A DNA stretch of 64,000 nt from Archaeoglobaceae archaeon (GCA_027028145.1 JALVJV010000005.1:49238-113237); one strand, 5' to 3'. Numbered from the stretch's first letter, positions 1 to 9,327 are shown. Translations and numbers: made by a program. Notes: a model not told the origin generated them from the sequence alone.

Positions 1-2393
1 ATGGCTCCGAACTCGCACTTAACGGAACACTCGTAATGAATGTTACAAGGTCTTCTGGTGGTAACATAACTAATGACCCTGCCCCCGAGATAATCAACGT
101 CCTAAACGCTACGCTAAACATAACGGACGAATACGCCGCCCAGAATCAGGATAATATCGTGGTCGCAAATTTAGCAATAACACCCGGTAACAACTCCGTT
201 TCCACACATCTCGATGCTGTAACATTCAACATTACCAGCATAACAAATCTAAGCCCAAATAGCATAAAGAGCTTCACGCTGTGGAACGATACAAACGGAA
301 ACGGTAAGCTCGATCCATCCGATCAACCTATAGCTACAGAGCCGGGAGGCAAGTTTAACGTCAGCTTTACTAACCTCAGTAGCAATCCTCAATCTTTAAT
401 TCCGGCTGGAGCCGTGAATCATCACTTCTTCCTGACGATAAACGTGAGCGGAGCTAAGGTTGGTGCCCGTTATCAGCTACAGATTTTTGCTCAAAACATA
501 GTAATAGATCAGGGAACGGGTGACTCGGATACAAAGGTAAGTCCGACATATCTAACGATAATGAAGGCGGAAGAGGATACGACTCCGGTAACGCTGATCG
601 CCCCGGGTGAAACTGTTACAGCCTTCAACGTTACGTATTACGAAAGAACGAGTGACACGGATGGATCCACGATTCAAAGTATATCTATCGATTGGAACAA
701 ATCCGCAATAAATCTTGCGGAGCCGAGCAACATAATGAATATTACTATACTGAACGCAACAACGGGCGCCTTGCTTAACTACACGGGACCCATAAGTAGT
801 TTTCCCATAACCCTTCCATTAAATGTTGTAGTTCCCGACAACAGCTCTTATAAGATTATGATATGCGTAACTGCAAGCACAAGTGGCTTAATCGACGGAA
901 AGAACATATCGCTCAACGTAACTATCAGAGACAACGAAAGCGAAGTTTTGTATGCGAGCGATCCATATCCTGAGACGATTAACGTCCTTGATGCTCAGGT
1001 TCACCCAACCCTCGCTCACGCATCTGAGGGTCAAAAGTTCGTTGTAGTTGCGAATGTCACGGTTGACCCCGCAAATGATACCGTCAACACATACCTCAGA
1101 TCGATAACATTTAAGGTTACTCCGATTACAACTCTAACGAAGAATTATATCGAAAGCTATATTCTCTGGAACGATACAAATGGAAACGGTAAGCTCGATA
1201 TTAATCAGGACACCCCGCTCGAAAAGATAGTAAGTCCAAGCGGAGTTAACGTAACATTTACTGTAAACTCGCTCATACCCGCTGGACACGTTAACAGATA
1301 CTTCCTAACGCTTAACCTGTCTTCGGATATTCCCCAGAATCAAATCCATTATCAAGTTGAGATACCGGCACAGGGGATAGTGATAAGTCAGGGATCAGGA
1401 GACAGCAAGGATCTTAAGTTCCAGATCCTCTCCATAACGACCGTTCGAGATTCTCCCATAACTTACGTGCATCCGGGAGAAACTTATCTGGCATACAACA
1501 TAACTTACGCCGAGAACATGAACGATGCAACCGGTGAACAGTTGAGATGGCTTAACGTAACCGGAATGAGTGCCGGCACAATTAAGGATATCGTAAATGT
1601 TACCGTCAGAAACGCGACCGACGGAACATTGTTAGGATACAACAACTCTTTTGTTAGTTTTCCGATCAGCGTAAAGCTTAACGCCATTGTTCCAAACAAC
1701 GGAACATACAAGCTCGCGGTTTACGTTACCGCCAGTCCATCGGTTCGGGATGGAACTCGCATAGCACTAAATGCGGAGCTGAAAACAAACGAGACATATA
1801 AAGCCTTAGTCGTCAATGATCCTTCACCAGAAATTGTCAGTATAACTGGAATAAGAATAATAGCACCAAGTAAAATTTATGCTGGATGGAGTGACATAAC
1901 CGTAAAAGTTGTAGATCCCGCCGGGAATCCGTTATCAGGCTGTAGAGTTACTTTATCGGGTTGCGGAATTAAACCAATTACAAAGATTACGAACAAGAAC
2001 GGAATTGCCTTGTTTAAAATATTCACTATGTATGGCGGCACTATCAAGATTCTCGCAACTTATACGAATGTAGCAGGGGAAAAGCTGACTAAAACAACAT
2101 ACATAACAGTTTTACCGCTGAGCACCAGTGGTGGTGGTCAGTTTATTAATTATATTCAAACTCCGACAACCACTCCTAAACAATTATCTACTCCAAGACC
2201 CACCCTAGTTCCGACTACCGCGCCAACTCCGACACATAAGCTGACGCCAATTCCAACTCCCACACCCACGCCGACACTAACTCCGACACCCAAGCCGACT
2301 CCAACACCTACGAAGAAGTCACCTGGATTCGAAGCGATATTCGCCATCGCTGGACTAATATCAACCACATATATGCTAAGGAGGTTATTATGA
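1..2393 (+). CDS. PGF-CTERM surface protein with repeated beta modules (5' partial)
   Basis: Cell-surface protein whose beginning lies before the window: the frame stays open from base 3 to the first ATG at 36, and the upstream residues fit the repeat pattern, so 36 is not the true start. Two long modules repeat, each opening with a PEIINVL/PETINVL motif and holding a NDTNGNGKLD calcium-loop-like motif (near 276-310 and 1168-1201). A third, shorter Ig-like module follows, then a Thr/Pro stalk (about 2155-2315) and a C-terminal tail of SPGF, a hydrophobic segment and Arg residues. That tail is the PGF-CTERM signal which, in the known family, archaeosortase A removes and replaces with a lipid anchor. 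Many N-x-S/T sequons suggest N-glycosylation. Exact role unknown. Confidence 0.85.
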   Translation, partial: GSELALNGTLVMNVTRSSGGNITNDPAPEIINVLNATLNITDEYAAQNQDNIVVANLAITPGNNSVSTHLDAVTFNITSITNLSPNSIKSFTLWNDTNGNGKLDPSDQPIATEPGGKFNVSFTNLSSNPQSLIPAGAVNHHFFLTINVSGAKVGARYQLQIFAQNIVIDQGTGDSDTKVSPTYLTIMKAEEDTTPVTLIAPGETVTAFNVTYYERTSDTDGSTIQSISIDWNKSAINLAEPSNIMNITILNATTGALLNYTGPISSFPITLPLNVVVPDNSSYKIMICVTASTSGLIDGKNISLNVTIRDNESEVLYASDPYPETINVLDAQVHPTLAHASEGQKFVVVANVTVDPANDTVNTYLRSITFKVTPITTLTKNYIESYILWNDTNGNGKLDINQDTPLEKIVSPSGVNVTFTVNSLIPAGHVNRYFLTLNLSSDIPQNQIHYQVEIPAQGIVISQGSGDSKDLKFQILSITTVRDSPITYVHPGETYLAYNITYAENMNDATGEQLRWLNVTGMSAGTIKDIVNVTVRNATDGTLLGYNNSFVSFPISVKLNAIVPNNGTYKLAVYVTASPSVRDGTRIALNAELKTNETYKALVVNDPSPEIVSITGIRIIAPSKIYAGWSDITVKVVDPAGNPLSGCRVTLSGCGIKPITKITNKNGIALFKIFTMYGGTIKILATYTNVAGEKLTKTTYITVLPLSTSGGGQFINYIQTPTTTPKQLSTPRPTLVPTTAPTPTHKLTPIPTPTPTPTLTPTPKPTPTPTKKSPGFEAIFAIAGLISTTYMLRRLL

Positions 2394-2480
2394 TGATACA
2401 CCTATTCTATTTTTATAAAAATTAATTGGCCGTGATATTGTATTATTTAAATAAATATATTTCATCAACAGTATTGCATC

Positions 2481-3848
2481 CTACCAATTAGTTCTCTTGG
2501 GCTCGATGTATTCCTTCGGAGCGCATTCTATGGGCTCGAGATACTTTCTTAAAACCTTCGGAATCTCGACCCTACCGTCTTCAAGCTGGTAGTTTTCGAT
2601 TATGGCTGTGATAGCCCTCGTTGTGGCTATGGCGGTGGAATTCAGTGTATGAACGAAACCCTTCGTAGGCTTTCCTCTCTCTTCAGCGAACCTTATGTTA
2701 AGCCTGTAGCTCTGCCAGTCCGTGCAATTTGAGCATGATACCATCTCTCTGTATCTGCCCTGAGCGGGCATCCAAGCTTCCAAGTCGTATTTCTTCGCCG
2801 CAACTACGCCTATATCTCCCGAGCATATGTTTACGATTCTGTAAGGAATTCCCAAGCCTTGCCAAAGCTTTTCGGCGTTTTCTATAAGCTTCTCATGCCA
2901 CTCCCAGCTTTGATCCGGTAAGCAATAAACGAACTGCTCAACCTTGTTGAACTGGTGGACTCTGAAGATACCTTTAGTATCCTTCCCGTGAGCTCCGGCT
3001 TCCTTCCTGAAGCACGGGCTTACTCCTGCGTAGAGCAATGGGAGTTCGTCTTCCTCAAGCACTTCGTTCATATGCATGGCCGCGAGGGGATGTTCGGAAG
3101 TCGCGATCAGATAAAGATCCTCGTCTTCGATCTTGTATATAACTTCCTCGAAATCGCTGAAAGCTGTAACTCCCTGATAAGCTTCTCTTCTCATCATGTA
3201 GGGCGGATTAACGATTTTGAATCCCTTTTTAGCAAGAAAATCCAGAGCGTAAAACGTTAAAGCGAAGTCCAGCCAAACTAAATCGTCGAACAGATAGTAA
3301 AACCTCGAACCGGCAACCTTTCCGGCTCTTATTATGTCCGCCCAGCCGAACCTCTCTACTGCATCCGCATGCCCCAACGGTGTTTTATCGATTACTTCGT
3401 ATTCGACATCGAAACCCTTCGTTTGCTCTAAAAATTGATCCAAATGCTCCTTGTAAACCTTCGGCTTACCCCAAAACCTTATAGGCACGTTATCGTTCTC
3501 ATCTCTTCCCTCTGGAACGGATTCGTGCAGTATGTTCGGAATCGAAAGCAGAACCTTGCTAAGCTCTTCCTCAATCCTCTTAAGCTCCTCCTCTCCCTTC
3601 TTAACGAGTTCCGAAATTTCTTTGGCTTTTGCAATCAGTTCGGCTTTCTTCTCCTTCGGAGCGGATTTTATCTCTTGGGATAGCTTGTTTCTCTCGTGCC
3701 TCAGCCTGTTTAGCTCCTTAAGCTTTTGTCTCCATAGTTTGTCGAGTTCTATCGCTTTTTCGACTATTTCAACGCTTTCTCCTCTCTTTTTCTGAGACTC
3801 GATGAGAATCTCAGGGTTCTCTCTCAGAGCTTTGAGTATGCTCCACAT
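2481..3848 (-). CDS. serS: Seryl-tRNA synthetase
   Basis: Class II synthetase charging tRNA-Ser in the cytoplasm, 455 residues, the usual length for the bacterial/eukaryal-like SerRS. The first 110 residues are a charged, heptad-like region matching the tRNA-binding coiled-coil arm. The catalytic core shows the motif 2 region (SPCFRKEAGAHGKDTKGIFR) and a motif 3 region (TLNSTAIATTRAI). The start ATG at 3848 has a TATA-like box about 27 bases upstream, so the message is probably leaderless. It is convergent with the preceding surface-protein gene and divergent from the S-layer gene. It is not the rare methanogen-type SerRS. Confidence 0.97.
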   Translation of the reverse strand: MWSILKALRENPEILIESQKKRGESVEIVEKAIELDKLWRQKLKELNRLRHERNKLSQEIKSAPKEKKAELIAKAKEISELVKKGEEELKRIEEELSKVLLSIPNILHESVPEGRDENDNVPIRFWGKPKVYKEHLDQFLEQTKGFDVEYEVIDKTPLGHADAVERFGWADIIRAGKVAGSRFYYLFDDLVWLDFALTFYALDFLAKKGFKIVNPPYMMRREAYQGVTAFSDFEEVIYKIEDEDLYLIATSEHPLAAMHMNEVLEEDELPLLYAGVSPCFRKEAGAHGKDTKGIFRVHQFNKVEQFVYCLPDQSWEWHEKLIENAEKLWQGLGIPYRIVNICSGDIGVVAAKKYDLEAWMPAQGRYREMVSCSNCTDWQSYRLNIRFAEERGKPTKGFVHTLNSTAIATTRAITAIIENYQLEDGRVEIPKVLRKYLEPIECAPKEYIEPKRTNW

Positions 3849-3871
3849 AACAGAAATGCCAGAGCCTGCCC

Positions 3872-3884
3872 TGTTTATAAAGGT
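3872..3884 (-). promoter_or_regulatory. Predicted serS TATA box
   Basis: On the minus strand CCTTTATAAAC lies about 26 bases before the serS ATG at 3848, the normal archaeal TATA-to-start distance for a leaderless transcript. Inferred from sequence only. Confidence 0.5.
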
Positions 3885-4103
3885 TTAATCGCAAATTAAT
3901 TTTTGAAATGTTTGATTTTTTGATTTTTAAAATTATTTTGTATTTTGATTGTTTCGAGTTCTAAGTTAAAAAATTTGAATTAGATTTTTCCGTAAAAAAG
4001 TGGTGGGTGTTTTTAGCGTGTTGGAGGTCTAACAAATAATTAACGATTACTTTTACGCTGTTCGACGATTTTAATTGTTTTTTATTATGCATTCTATAGC
4101 AAA

Positions 4104-4114
4104 AAGCTTAAATA
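4104..4114 (+). promoter_or_regulatory. Distal S-layer promoter (P1)
   Basis: AAAGCTTAAATA looks like BRE plus TATA (CTTAAATA at 4107-4114). A start 25-28 bases downstream falls at about 4136-4140, just where the leader hairpin begins. Confidence 0.55.
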
Positions 4115-4138
4115 TGTCATGGATTTTATAAAGGAAAG

Positions 4139-4182
4139 GTGACGGCGGGGGTAGTCAAGAGAATAGCTATCTCCGCCGTCAC
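4139..4182 (+). promoter_or_regulatory. Stable 5' leader hairpin of the S-layer gene
   Basis: Bases 4139-4150 (GTGACGGCGGGG) pair with 4171-4182 (CTCCGCCGTCAC): twelve pairs including one G-U, with a 20-base loop. This GC-rich stem stands alone in AT-rich DNA, between the predicted P1 start site and the ribosome binding site. It could protect the mRNA 5' end or act in regulation; the function is inferred. Confidence 0.65.
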
Positions 4183-4193
4183 AAAGAGTAGGG

Positions 4194-4202
4194 TTTATAT
4201 AT
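4194..4202 (+). promoter_or_regulatory. Possible proximal S-layer promoter (P2)
   Basis: TTTATATAT could direct a start near 4224-4228, giving a short leader that keeps the Shine-Dalgarno site but omits the hairpin. It competes with P1 as the true promoter. Confidence 0.4.
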
Positions 4203-4230
4203 GGTTGAGTGGAAAAACTGTTTGGTTTTG

Positions 4231-4236
4231 GGAGGT
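4231..4236 (+). promoter_or_regulatory. Strong Shine-Dalgarno site of the S-layer gene
   Basis: GGAGGT lies 8 bases before the ATG at 4245. It fixes the start and fits very high expression, in contrast to the many leaderless genes of the window. Confidence 0.8.
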
Positions 4237-4244
4237 AGAGAAAT

Positions 4245-7200
4245 ATGAAAGGATTGGGTAAAGTAGGTTTAGCAATATTAGCGACACTACTGATTGCAGT
4301 GGCTACAGCGAGTGCGGCAACGGTAACGATTGCAGTCAACAAAACTGCGAGCAAAAACCCAGTGTCCAACTACGTCATCAGCGGATTAAACTATACAGCG
4401 ATTGACGTGAACGTTACGGGCTTAGCTACCAATTGGACTACTCTTTACATCAACGTAAGCGGTTGTGATACTAACATTGTTGGAGCACAGTTATTGGCAA
4501 ATGGTTCTACTACAAATGTAACGCTTAATAGTCCAGTAGTAACTGGCACGAGTGTTAAGATAACAACTAATGTTGTTGGAACTAATCCGAGTTCACCAAC
4601 ATGGGTAAAAGTTCTACTTAAGGTATTCCCCAAGACAACGGGAACATTAACGATAACAGCCGATGCATATAATGGAACTACTCCAGTAAACAGCACTACT
4701 AACACAATTGATGTCGTAGCATCCGACACGGGGGCTCCGTTGCCGATCGATAACATTCAGCTTAAGTATTATAACACTACAACCAAGAGCGTCCAGTTCA
4801 TGATTAAGTTCTCACCGGCAAGCGACTATAAGACTGACACATATCCGAAGATAATCCAGTATGATTACGGCAACAAGATTACGATTGATGTTTACAACTA
4901 CAACCCCAACACGGATTACTACACGATGGTAGAGGTCAAGAACTTGGACAACGGTTTAATCGCCAAGTCGTTCAGCATGGGTAAGGGTGTTACATACGGC
5001 ACATTCACGATCGACACAACTGAGATCGGTCCGGGTAACTACACAATCATAATAACGAACGGTCCAATGAAGTGGAACATAACTGATCCGAGTGCTCCTA
5101 CGAACGCTGGTGCTCACAAGATTTACGTTAAGTCAGTCTCACCAATAGTATCAGTTAGCCTGATGAACCCGAGAACGCCTATAGCAATGGGTGATATCGC
5201 CAAGTTCAAGATAAAGGTTCAGGGTTACGTGGGTGCGGCTACTGTAAAGGTTGAAGGTCCATTTGAGAACTCGCCAGTCACAAAGACGTTGTATTTCGGT
5301 GGTTCTAACGGAACCGAGCAGATATTCTTGGTTGATACATCTAACACAACAGAGTTCAAGAACGCACATGCTGGAACATGGGAGTTGAAGGTAATAGTCG
5401 GTTCGACCACTGCAACCTACGACTTCCAGGTTGCAGATGTCACTGTCAGCGCCAACTTGCCGTCAACAGCGTATCTGTCGCAGGAGATCAAGCTTAGCGG
5501 TGTTACCAACATAGCGGAAACCGGTAGCTCATACGATGCAAACGGTGACAACTATGTATACATATACATCTTCAGTCCAAATGGTAGCCTGATTCAGTGG
5601 AATAACGGAGCATGGGTCATAAACACCAGCCTGACTACATCAAACGTTAATCCTGAGACCGACCTTGCCAATGTATCGTGCAAAGTTAACGTGAAGTCCG
5701 ACGGTTCGTGGGAGTTTGCGCACAACCTCAAGCTTAACCTAAGCTGGGACACCGGTGCATACAGAATCGATGTCGTGGCAAGAACAGTATCGTCACCCAA
5801 CGCACCAAGCTCGATGTATGACCACGAGACATACTACATAAACGTCAAGAAGCCAAAGATCGAGTGGAGAATGAGCAAGCTTACGTTTACGAACGGTGAG
5901 AGCATAGTATTCAAGGGTATTGCAACCGTAAACGCTGGAACTAATGTATACATTGCATGCACAAGCGGTAGCTTGAAGGACTTGCTTGAAGAGCCACTGT
6001 CTAACGACTACATCGTCGTGTCCGTTAGCACGGATGGAACCTGGAAGTCCAACGAATACCACATAAGCCCGAGCGCCGCAAGAACGTCATACACGCTTGT
6101 AGCATACATCACGAAGGATAACAAATATGCCAGCTACACAAGCACGGATGTCCTGTGTTCAGCATATACAACGATAACGGTAGTTAAGGCAACTATAAAC
6201 GCAAAGCTGTCGAGACAAGTTCTCGTAAGAGGCGCTGACGTTGTATTATCAGGACACAGCCCAATTGACACGCTATACCTTTACACGGACAAGGAAGGTG
6301 TATTTGACAACATTGCCAAGTTGCCATCGACATCAACATGGTTGACCAAAGACCATCCGACGCTCGTTGTCAAGACCGACTCAAACGGAAACTTCAAGAT
6401 AACGCTCACAGTCAGCAAGACGGTTGATTCTGGTTCATACATCCTGTATGTAATTGCTCCAGCAAACACAAGTGAGATCAATCTCGGAACGGACGCTTAC
6501 GTGCAGATACCAGTAACGATCCAGAGTGTGGGATTCGTCCACGTTCCAGACAAGATCGTAATAACGAGAGGTGGACAGAAGGATGTCTACATTGCCGTGA
6601 ATGCCGAGCCTGACACGGTCGTCATCGCGGCATACAAGCTTAAGGGACACGGTGTTGACATCGACTATGGCACGCCTCCGAACTTCCACGGATTCAACAA
6701 GTTCAGCAAGTGGAACGAGACGAACGGCACATACTGGATGTTCGTTACACTGTATCCATACTACAACCCAGACACCACAAGCCTGAACTCCACATGGACA
6801 CCGGGATGCAAGCTGTTGCCAGTTGGTCAGTATGAGTTCTCAATTAAGCTATACAAGAAGAGCACCGGGAACTACTGGGAGGAGGCAGATGAAGTAAAGA
6901 TACCGCTGATAATAGAACCTGTAAAGCTCACGGTGGACGTTCCATCGGTTGTCAAGAAGGGAGACGAGATAGTTGTAAAGATCAAGGAGAACAGAGTTGG
7001 TGAGAAGTCATACGACCACATCTACGTCGTGCTCGACCTCGGAACCAAACTCAGGAAGTATGAGTCCGTAGCTCTTAACGCAAGCGGTGAAGCAATCGTT
7101 AAGATACCCACAGCCGACATCACACCTGGCACATACAAGCTCTATGTTAGAGATACGCTTGGCAACGACGGTCCGAACGACCAGTGGTTCGTTAACAACA

Positions 7201-7541
7201 TTAGCACATACTACAACGTGCCTCCTACTGACAGCTACGCAAAGGTATTCGGTGGAGACGATGACATACTCGTAGTCAAGGATGTTACGATCACGGAGAA
7301 CGTAACCGCTGTGGCCACGCCAACACCAACACCGACACCCACGCCTACGCCCACACCTACGCCCACTCCAACACCCACGCCTACGCCAACACCGACTCCG
7401 ACACCTACGCCCACTCCAACACCCACGAAGACTCCCGCTAAGCCGACGCCAACACCTACGAAGAAGTCACCTGGATTCGAAGCGATCTTCGCCATCGCCG
7501 GACTGCTGGCAGTAGCATACCTGCTGAGAAGAAGACAGTAA
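4245..7541 (+). CDS. Predicted major S-layer glycoprotein, PGF-CTERM anchored
   Basis: Exported surface protein of 1098 residues. It has an N-terminal signal peptide (charged start, hydrophobic run, TASA cleavage-like end near residue 25) and a long extracellular part of beta-rich segments with many N-x-S/T sequons. A Thr-Pro stalk of about 37 residues follows, then KTPAKPTPTPTKK and the PGF-CTERM tail (SPGFEAIFAIAGL, hydrophobic segment, RRRQ). In related archaea such proteins are processed by archaeosortase A and form the surface lattice. Length, stalk, strong ribosome site and structured leader all suggest the main S-layer subunit. No finer family was recognised. The tail is almost the same as in the protein ending at 2393. 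Confidence 0.85.
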   Translation: MKGLGKVGLAILATLLIAVATASAATVTIAVNKTASKNPVSNYVISGLNYTAIDVNVTGLATNWTTLYINVSGCDTNIVGAQLLANGSTTNVTLNSPVVTGTSVKITTNVVGTNPSSPTWVKVLLKVFPKTTGTLTITADAYNGTTPVNSTTNTIDVVASDTGAPLPIDNIQLKYYNTTTKSVQFMIKFSPASDYKTDTYPKIIQYDYGNKITIDVYNYNPNTDYYTMVEVKNLDNGLIAKSFSMGKGVTYGTFTIDTTEIGPGNYTIIITNGPMKWNITDPSAPTNAGAHKIYVKSVSPIVSVSLMNPRTPIAMGDIAKFKIKVQGYVGAATVKVEGPFENSPVTKTLYFGGSNGTEQIFLVDTSNTTEFKNAHAGTWELKVIVGSTTATYDFQVADVTVSANLPSTAYLSQEIKLSGVTNIAETGSSYDANGDNYVYIYIFSPNGSLIQWNNGAWVINTSLTTSNVNPETDLANVSCKVNVKSDGSWEFAHNLKLNLSWDTGAYRIDVVARTVSSPNAPSSMYDHETYYINVKKPKIEWRMSKLTFTNGESIVFKGIATVNAGTNVYIACTSGSLKDLLEEPLSNDYIVVSVSTDGTWKSNEYHISPSAARTSYTLVAYITKDNKYASYTSTDVLCSAYTTITVVKATINAKLSRQVLVRGADVVLSGHSPIDTLYLYTDKEGVFDNIAKLPSTSTWLTKDHPTLVVKTDSNGNFKITLTVSKTVDSGSYILYVIAPANTSEINLGTDAYVQIPVTIQSVGFVHVPDKIVITRGGQKDVYIAVNAEPDTVVIAAYKLKGHGVDIDYGTPPNFHGFNKFSKWNETNGTYWMFVTLYPYYNPDTTSLNSTWTPGCKLLPVGQYEFSIKLYKKSTGNYWEEADEVKIPLIIEPVKLTVDVPSVVKKGDEIVVKIKENRVGEKSYDHIYVVLDLGTKLRKYESVALNASGEAIVKIPTADITPGTYKLYVRDTLGNDGPNDQWFVNNISTYYNVPPTDSYAKVFGGDDDILVVKDVTITENVTAVATPTPTPTPTPTPTPTPTPTPTPTPTPTPTPTPTPTPTKTPAKPTPTPTKKSPGFEAIFAIAGLLAVAYLLRRRQ
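7317..7426 (+). repeat. Thr-Pro codon repeat in the S-layer gene
   Basis: An almost pure run of ACN-CCN codons encodes the Thr-Pro stalk. Third positions vary, so the protein repeat is kept while the DNA is imperfect. The reverse strand gives a spurious Gly-Val ORF. Confidence 0.9.
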
Positions 7542-7551
7542 CTTCCCCAAT

Positions 7552-7577
7552 TTTTTCCTTTTTTCTTTATTTTGTTT
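7552..7577 (+). terminator. Oligo-T terminator after the S-layer gene
   Basis: Several T runs (TTTTTT, TTTTTT, TTTT) begin about ten bases after the stop codon, typical of intrinsic archaeal termination. Confidence 0.6.
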
Positions 7578-7633
7578 TGAAATATCAAATAATCGGCACA
7601 ACCGTTATCTTTAGCCAATTTTGAAATATTCCT

Positions 7634-8197
7634 ATGGAGCACCTTATATCGGCTTTGAGAGATCTCGGATACAACGATGCCGATGTAGATACAAACGTAA
7701 CCCTAAAGCATCCGCTTCTCAAACAACCGATTGTTATCGACTGCGCGGTTTTGAAGTATGGAGAGAGAAGATACGGAATGATAATCAAGTTCGGGGAGAT
7801 AAGCAAAGATACTGAAGCTGAATTGTGCGGAATATGCGCTTTAATAGGTGCAAAATACGGGATTCTGACCGACGGCTCGAAATACGTGGTTATCAAACCT
7901 AAGGACGGCTACAGTTGGGATTATCTCGATAACATCCCTTCGAAGATAGAGCTCGAAGAGGAGCTCGGCATCAAGAGACATTTAATCATAGCCATCTCAT
8001 ACGACGAATACGAATCCAAGGTGGACGATATCGGATTCGTGATCGATAACAGCAGATACGTGTATTCCGACATGGATAAGGATGAGGTCGTTATAGTTCA
8101 TCCAAATGCGAAACTCGTCAGGTGGCTCATGGACAGAAACGTTAGATTCAGGGAATTCGACGACGAAGATTTCAGCAGACTTCTCGATTTAGATTGA
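7634..8197 (+). CDS. Conserved hypothetical protein, possibly HsdR-N-like fold
   Basis: Cytoplasmic protein of 187 residues without signal or membrane segments. The middle (VIDCAVLKYGERRYGMIIKF, then GAKYGILTDGSKYVVI near residues 70-90) recalls the N-terminal nuclease-fold domain of type I restriction HsdR proteins and related small proteins. I cannot confirm the catalytic residues, and no methylase or helicase lies nearby, so a restriction role is not supported. The C-terminal third is acidic. It stands alone between the S-layer terminator and nac. Function unknown. Confidence 0.7.
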   Translation: MEHLISALRDLGYNDADVDTNVTLKHPLLKQPIVIDCAVLKYGERRYGMIIKFGEISKDTEAELCGICALIGAKYGILTDGSKYVVIKPKDGYSWDYLDNIPSKIELEEELGIKRHLIIAISYDEYESKVDDIGFVIDNSRYVYSDMDKDEVVIVHPNAKLVRWLMDRNVRFREFDDEDFSRLLDLD

Positions 8198-8254
8198 TAA
8201 TGCAATAGAATTCGCCAAGGCAAACATTTATTACCTTCCTACAAATCCAACATT

Positions 8255-8587
8255 ATGCTTCCAACCAACATCAAGCAGATGAAGAAGATGATGAAACAGA
8301 TGGGAATAGACATCGAAGAATTGGATGCCGAGGAAGTGATAATTAGAACATCCACAGAAGAGTTGATTTTCAAAAATCCCAGCGTTACTAAGATCTCCGG
8401 AAGGGGTATAGAGATGTTTCAGGTAACTGGGAGCTACGAAGTCGTAAAGAGAAAGCCGGAGATAAGTGAAGAAGACATCAAACTCATAATGGAACAGGCT
8501 GGCGTAAGCGAGGAGGTAGCCAGAAAAGCACTCGAAGAGGCTGGTGGGGACTTAGCTGAAGCTCTACTTAAGTTGCAGGAATCATGA
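8255..8587 (+). CDS. nac: Nascent polypeptide-associated complex protein (NAC)
   Basis: Ribosome-associated chaperone, homolog of eukaryotic alpha-NAC, which forms a homodimer in archaea. The 110 residues show the NAC beta domain (about 28-75) and a C-terminal UBA domain (about 72-110; motif AGVSEEVARKALEEAGGDLAEA). A TATA-like box (CATTTATTACC near 8223-8233) precedes the ATG by about 26 bases, so translation is likely leaderless. The stop overlaps the start of trmI by four bases (ATGA), so the two genes are co-transcribed and probably translationally coupled. Confidence 0.95.
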   Translation: MLPTNIKQMKKMMKQMGIDIEELDAEEVIIRTSTEELIFKNPSVTKISGRGIEMFQVTGSYEVVKRKPEISEEDIKLIMEQAGVSEEVARKALEEAGGDLAEALLKLQES

Positions 8588-9327
8588 TCAAGCCGCCCGT
8601 CGTTTTGCTTAAGGGAAAGCACAGCTTTTTAGTTGAGAAGTTCGAGGGGCAACTTCACACGCATCACGGAATCATAAATCTGGAGGAGCTTAGAAATAAG
8701 AATTACGGCGATGAGATAGAAACTCATTTGGGCGTTAGATACAAGATTCTCCCCTTCAAGCCGGCTGACTTCTTCAAACACTTCAAACGTAGCGCAACGC
8801 CGATAATGCCCAAAGATATCGGAGCGATCATAGCCTATACCGGCTTAAGCCCCGATTCCCTGATATTGGATGCCGGAACCGGCACCGGAATGCTTGCGGC
8901 ATACCTTGCTTACTTCAACAAATACGGTGAAGTCGTAACAGTGGAAAAGCGTCCGGAATTCGCTAAGATAGCGAGGGAGAACTTCAAATTGGCTAAATTA
9001 AAGAACGTTCACCAGATAATCGGGGACGTCAGGTTTGTCGCTGAGGGCTTCAAGAAGGAGTTCGACCTCATAGTGCTGGATATGAAGGACGATGTCGAGT
9101 TCATTCCAACTGCTAAGAAGTTGCTGAGGATCAGTGGCTATCTCGCAGTTTACAACCCATACATAGAACCCACGAGGAGAGTTTACGAAACCATGCTGAA
9201 GGAGGGATTCAGAGAAGTCGAAAGCTTCGAGATAATTCGGATAGATCTCGAACACAAAAGGATTGGAACCCGACCCTTCACGAGGGTTTGGCATACCGGT
9301 TTTATCGTCATAGGTAGGAAAGTCTAA
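8584..9327 (+). CDS. trmI: tRNA (adenine-N1)-methyltransferase TrmI
   Basis: SAM-dependent methyltransferase of the TrmI/Gcd14 family; archaeal members make m1A at positions 57 and 58 of the tRNA T-loop. The 247 residues start with the small beta domain of the family (first ~75), followed by a Rossmann fold with the SAM-binding motif LDAGTGTGMLAAYL (near 98-111), an acidic TVEKRPE strand and a VLDMKDD motif IV region. It overlaps nac by four bases. Thermophiles use this modification for tRNA stability. Confidence 0.93.
   Translation: MIKPPVVLLKGKHSFLVEKFEGQLHTHHGIINLEELRNKNYGDEIETHLGVRYKILPFKPADFFKHFKRSATPIMPKDIGAIIAYTGLSPDSLILDAGTGTGMLAAYLAYFNKYGEVVTVEKRPEFAKIARENFKLAKLKNVHQIIGDVRFVAEGFKKEFDLIVLDMKDDVEFIPTAKKLLRISGYLAVYNPYIEPTRRVYETMLKEGFREVESFEIIRIDLEHKRIGTRPFTRVWHTGFIVIGRKV

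Larger units (their letters stand above)
3849..4244. other. 395-base AT-rich intergenic region with divergent promoters
   Basis: This is the only gene-free stretch over 300 bases. It holds the serS promoter at its left end. The centre (about 3890-4100) is low-complexity and T/A-rich, and I see no ORF or RNA gene in it. The right 140 bases hold two TATA-like boxes, a 12-bp hairpin and the Shine-Dalgarno site of the S-layer gene. Confidence 0.7.

Noticed and set aside
7235..7642. 135-residue minus-strand ORF with Gly-Val repeats
   Set aside because: It is the reverse complement of the Thr-Pro repeat and the S-layer gene end; low complexity, no independent signal. The same holds for the minus ORF at 2156-2401.
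7634..8197. Part of a restriction system
   Set aside because: Only a loose HsdR-N resemblance; no methylase, specificity or helicase gene nearby.
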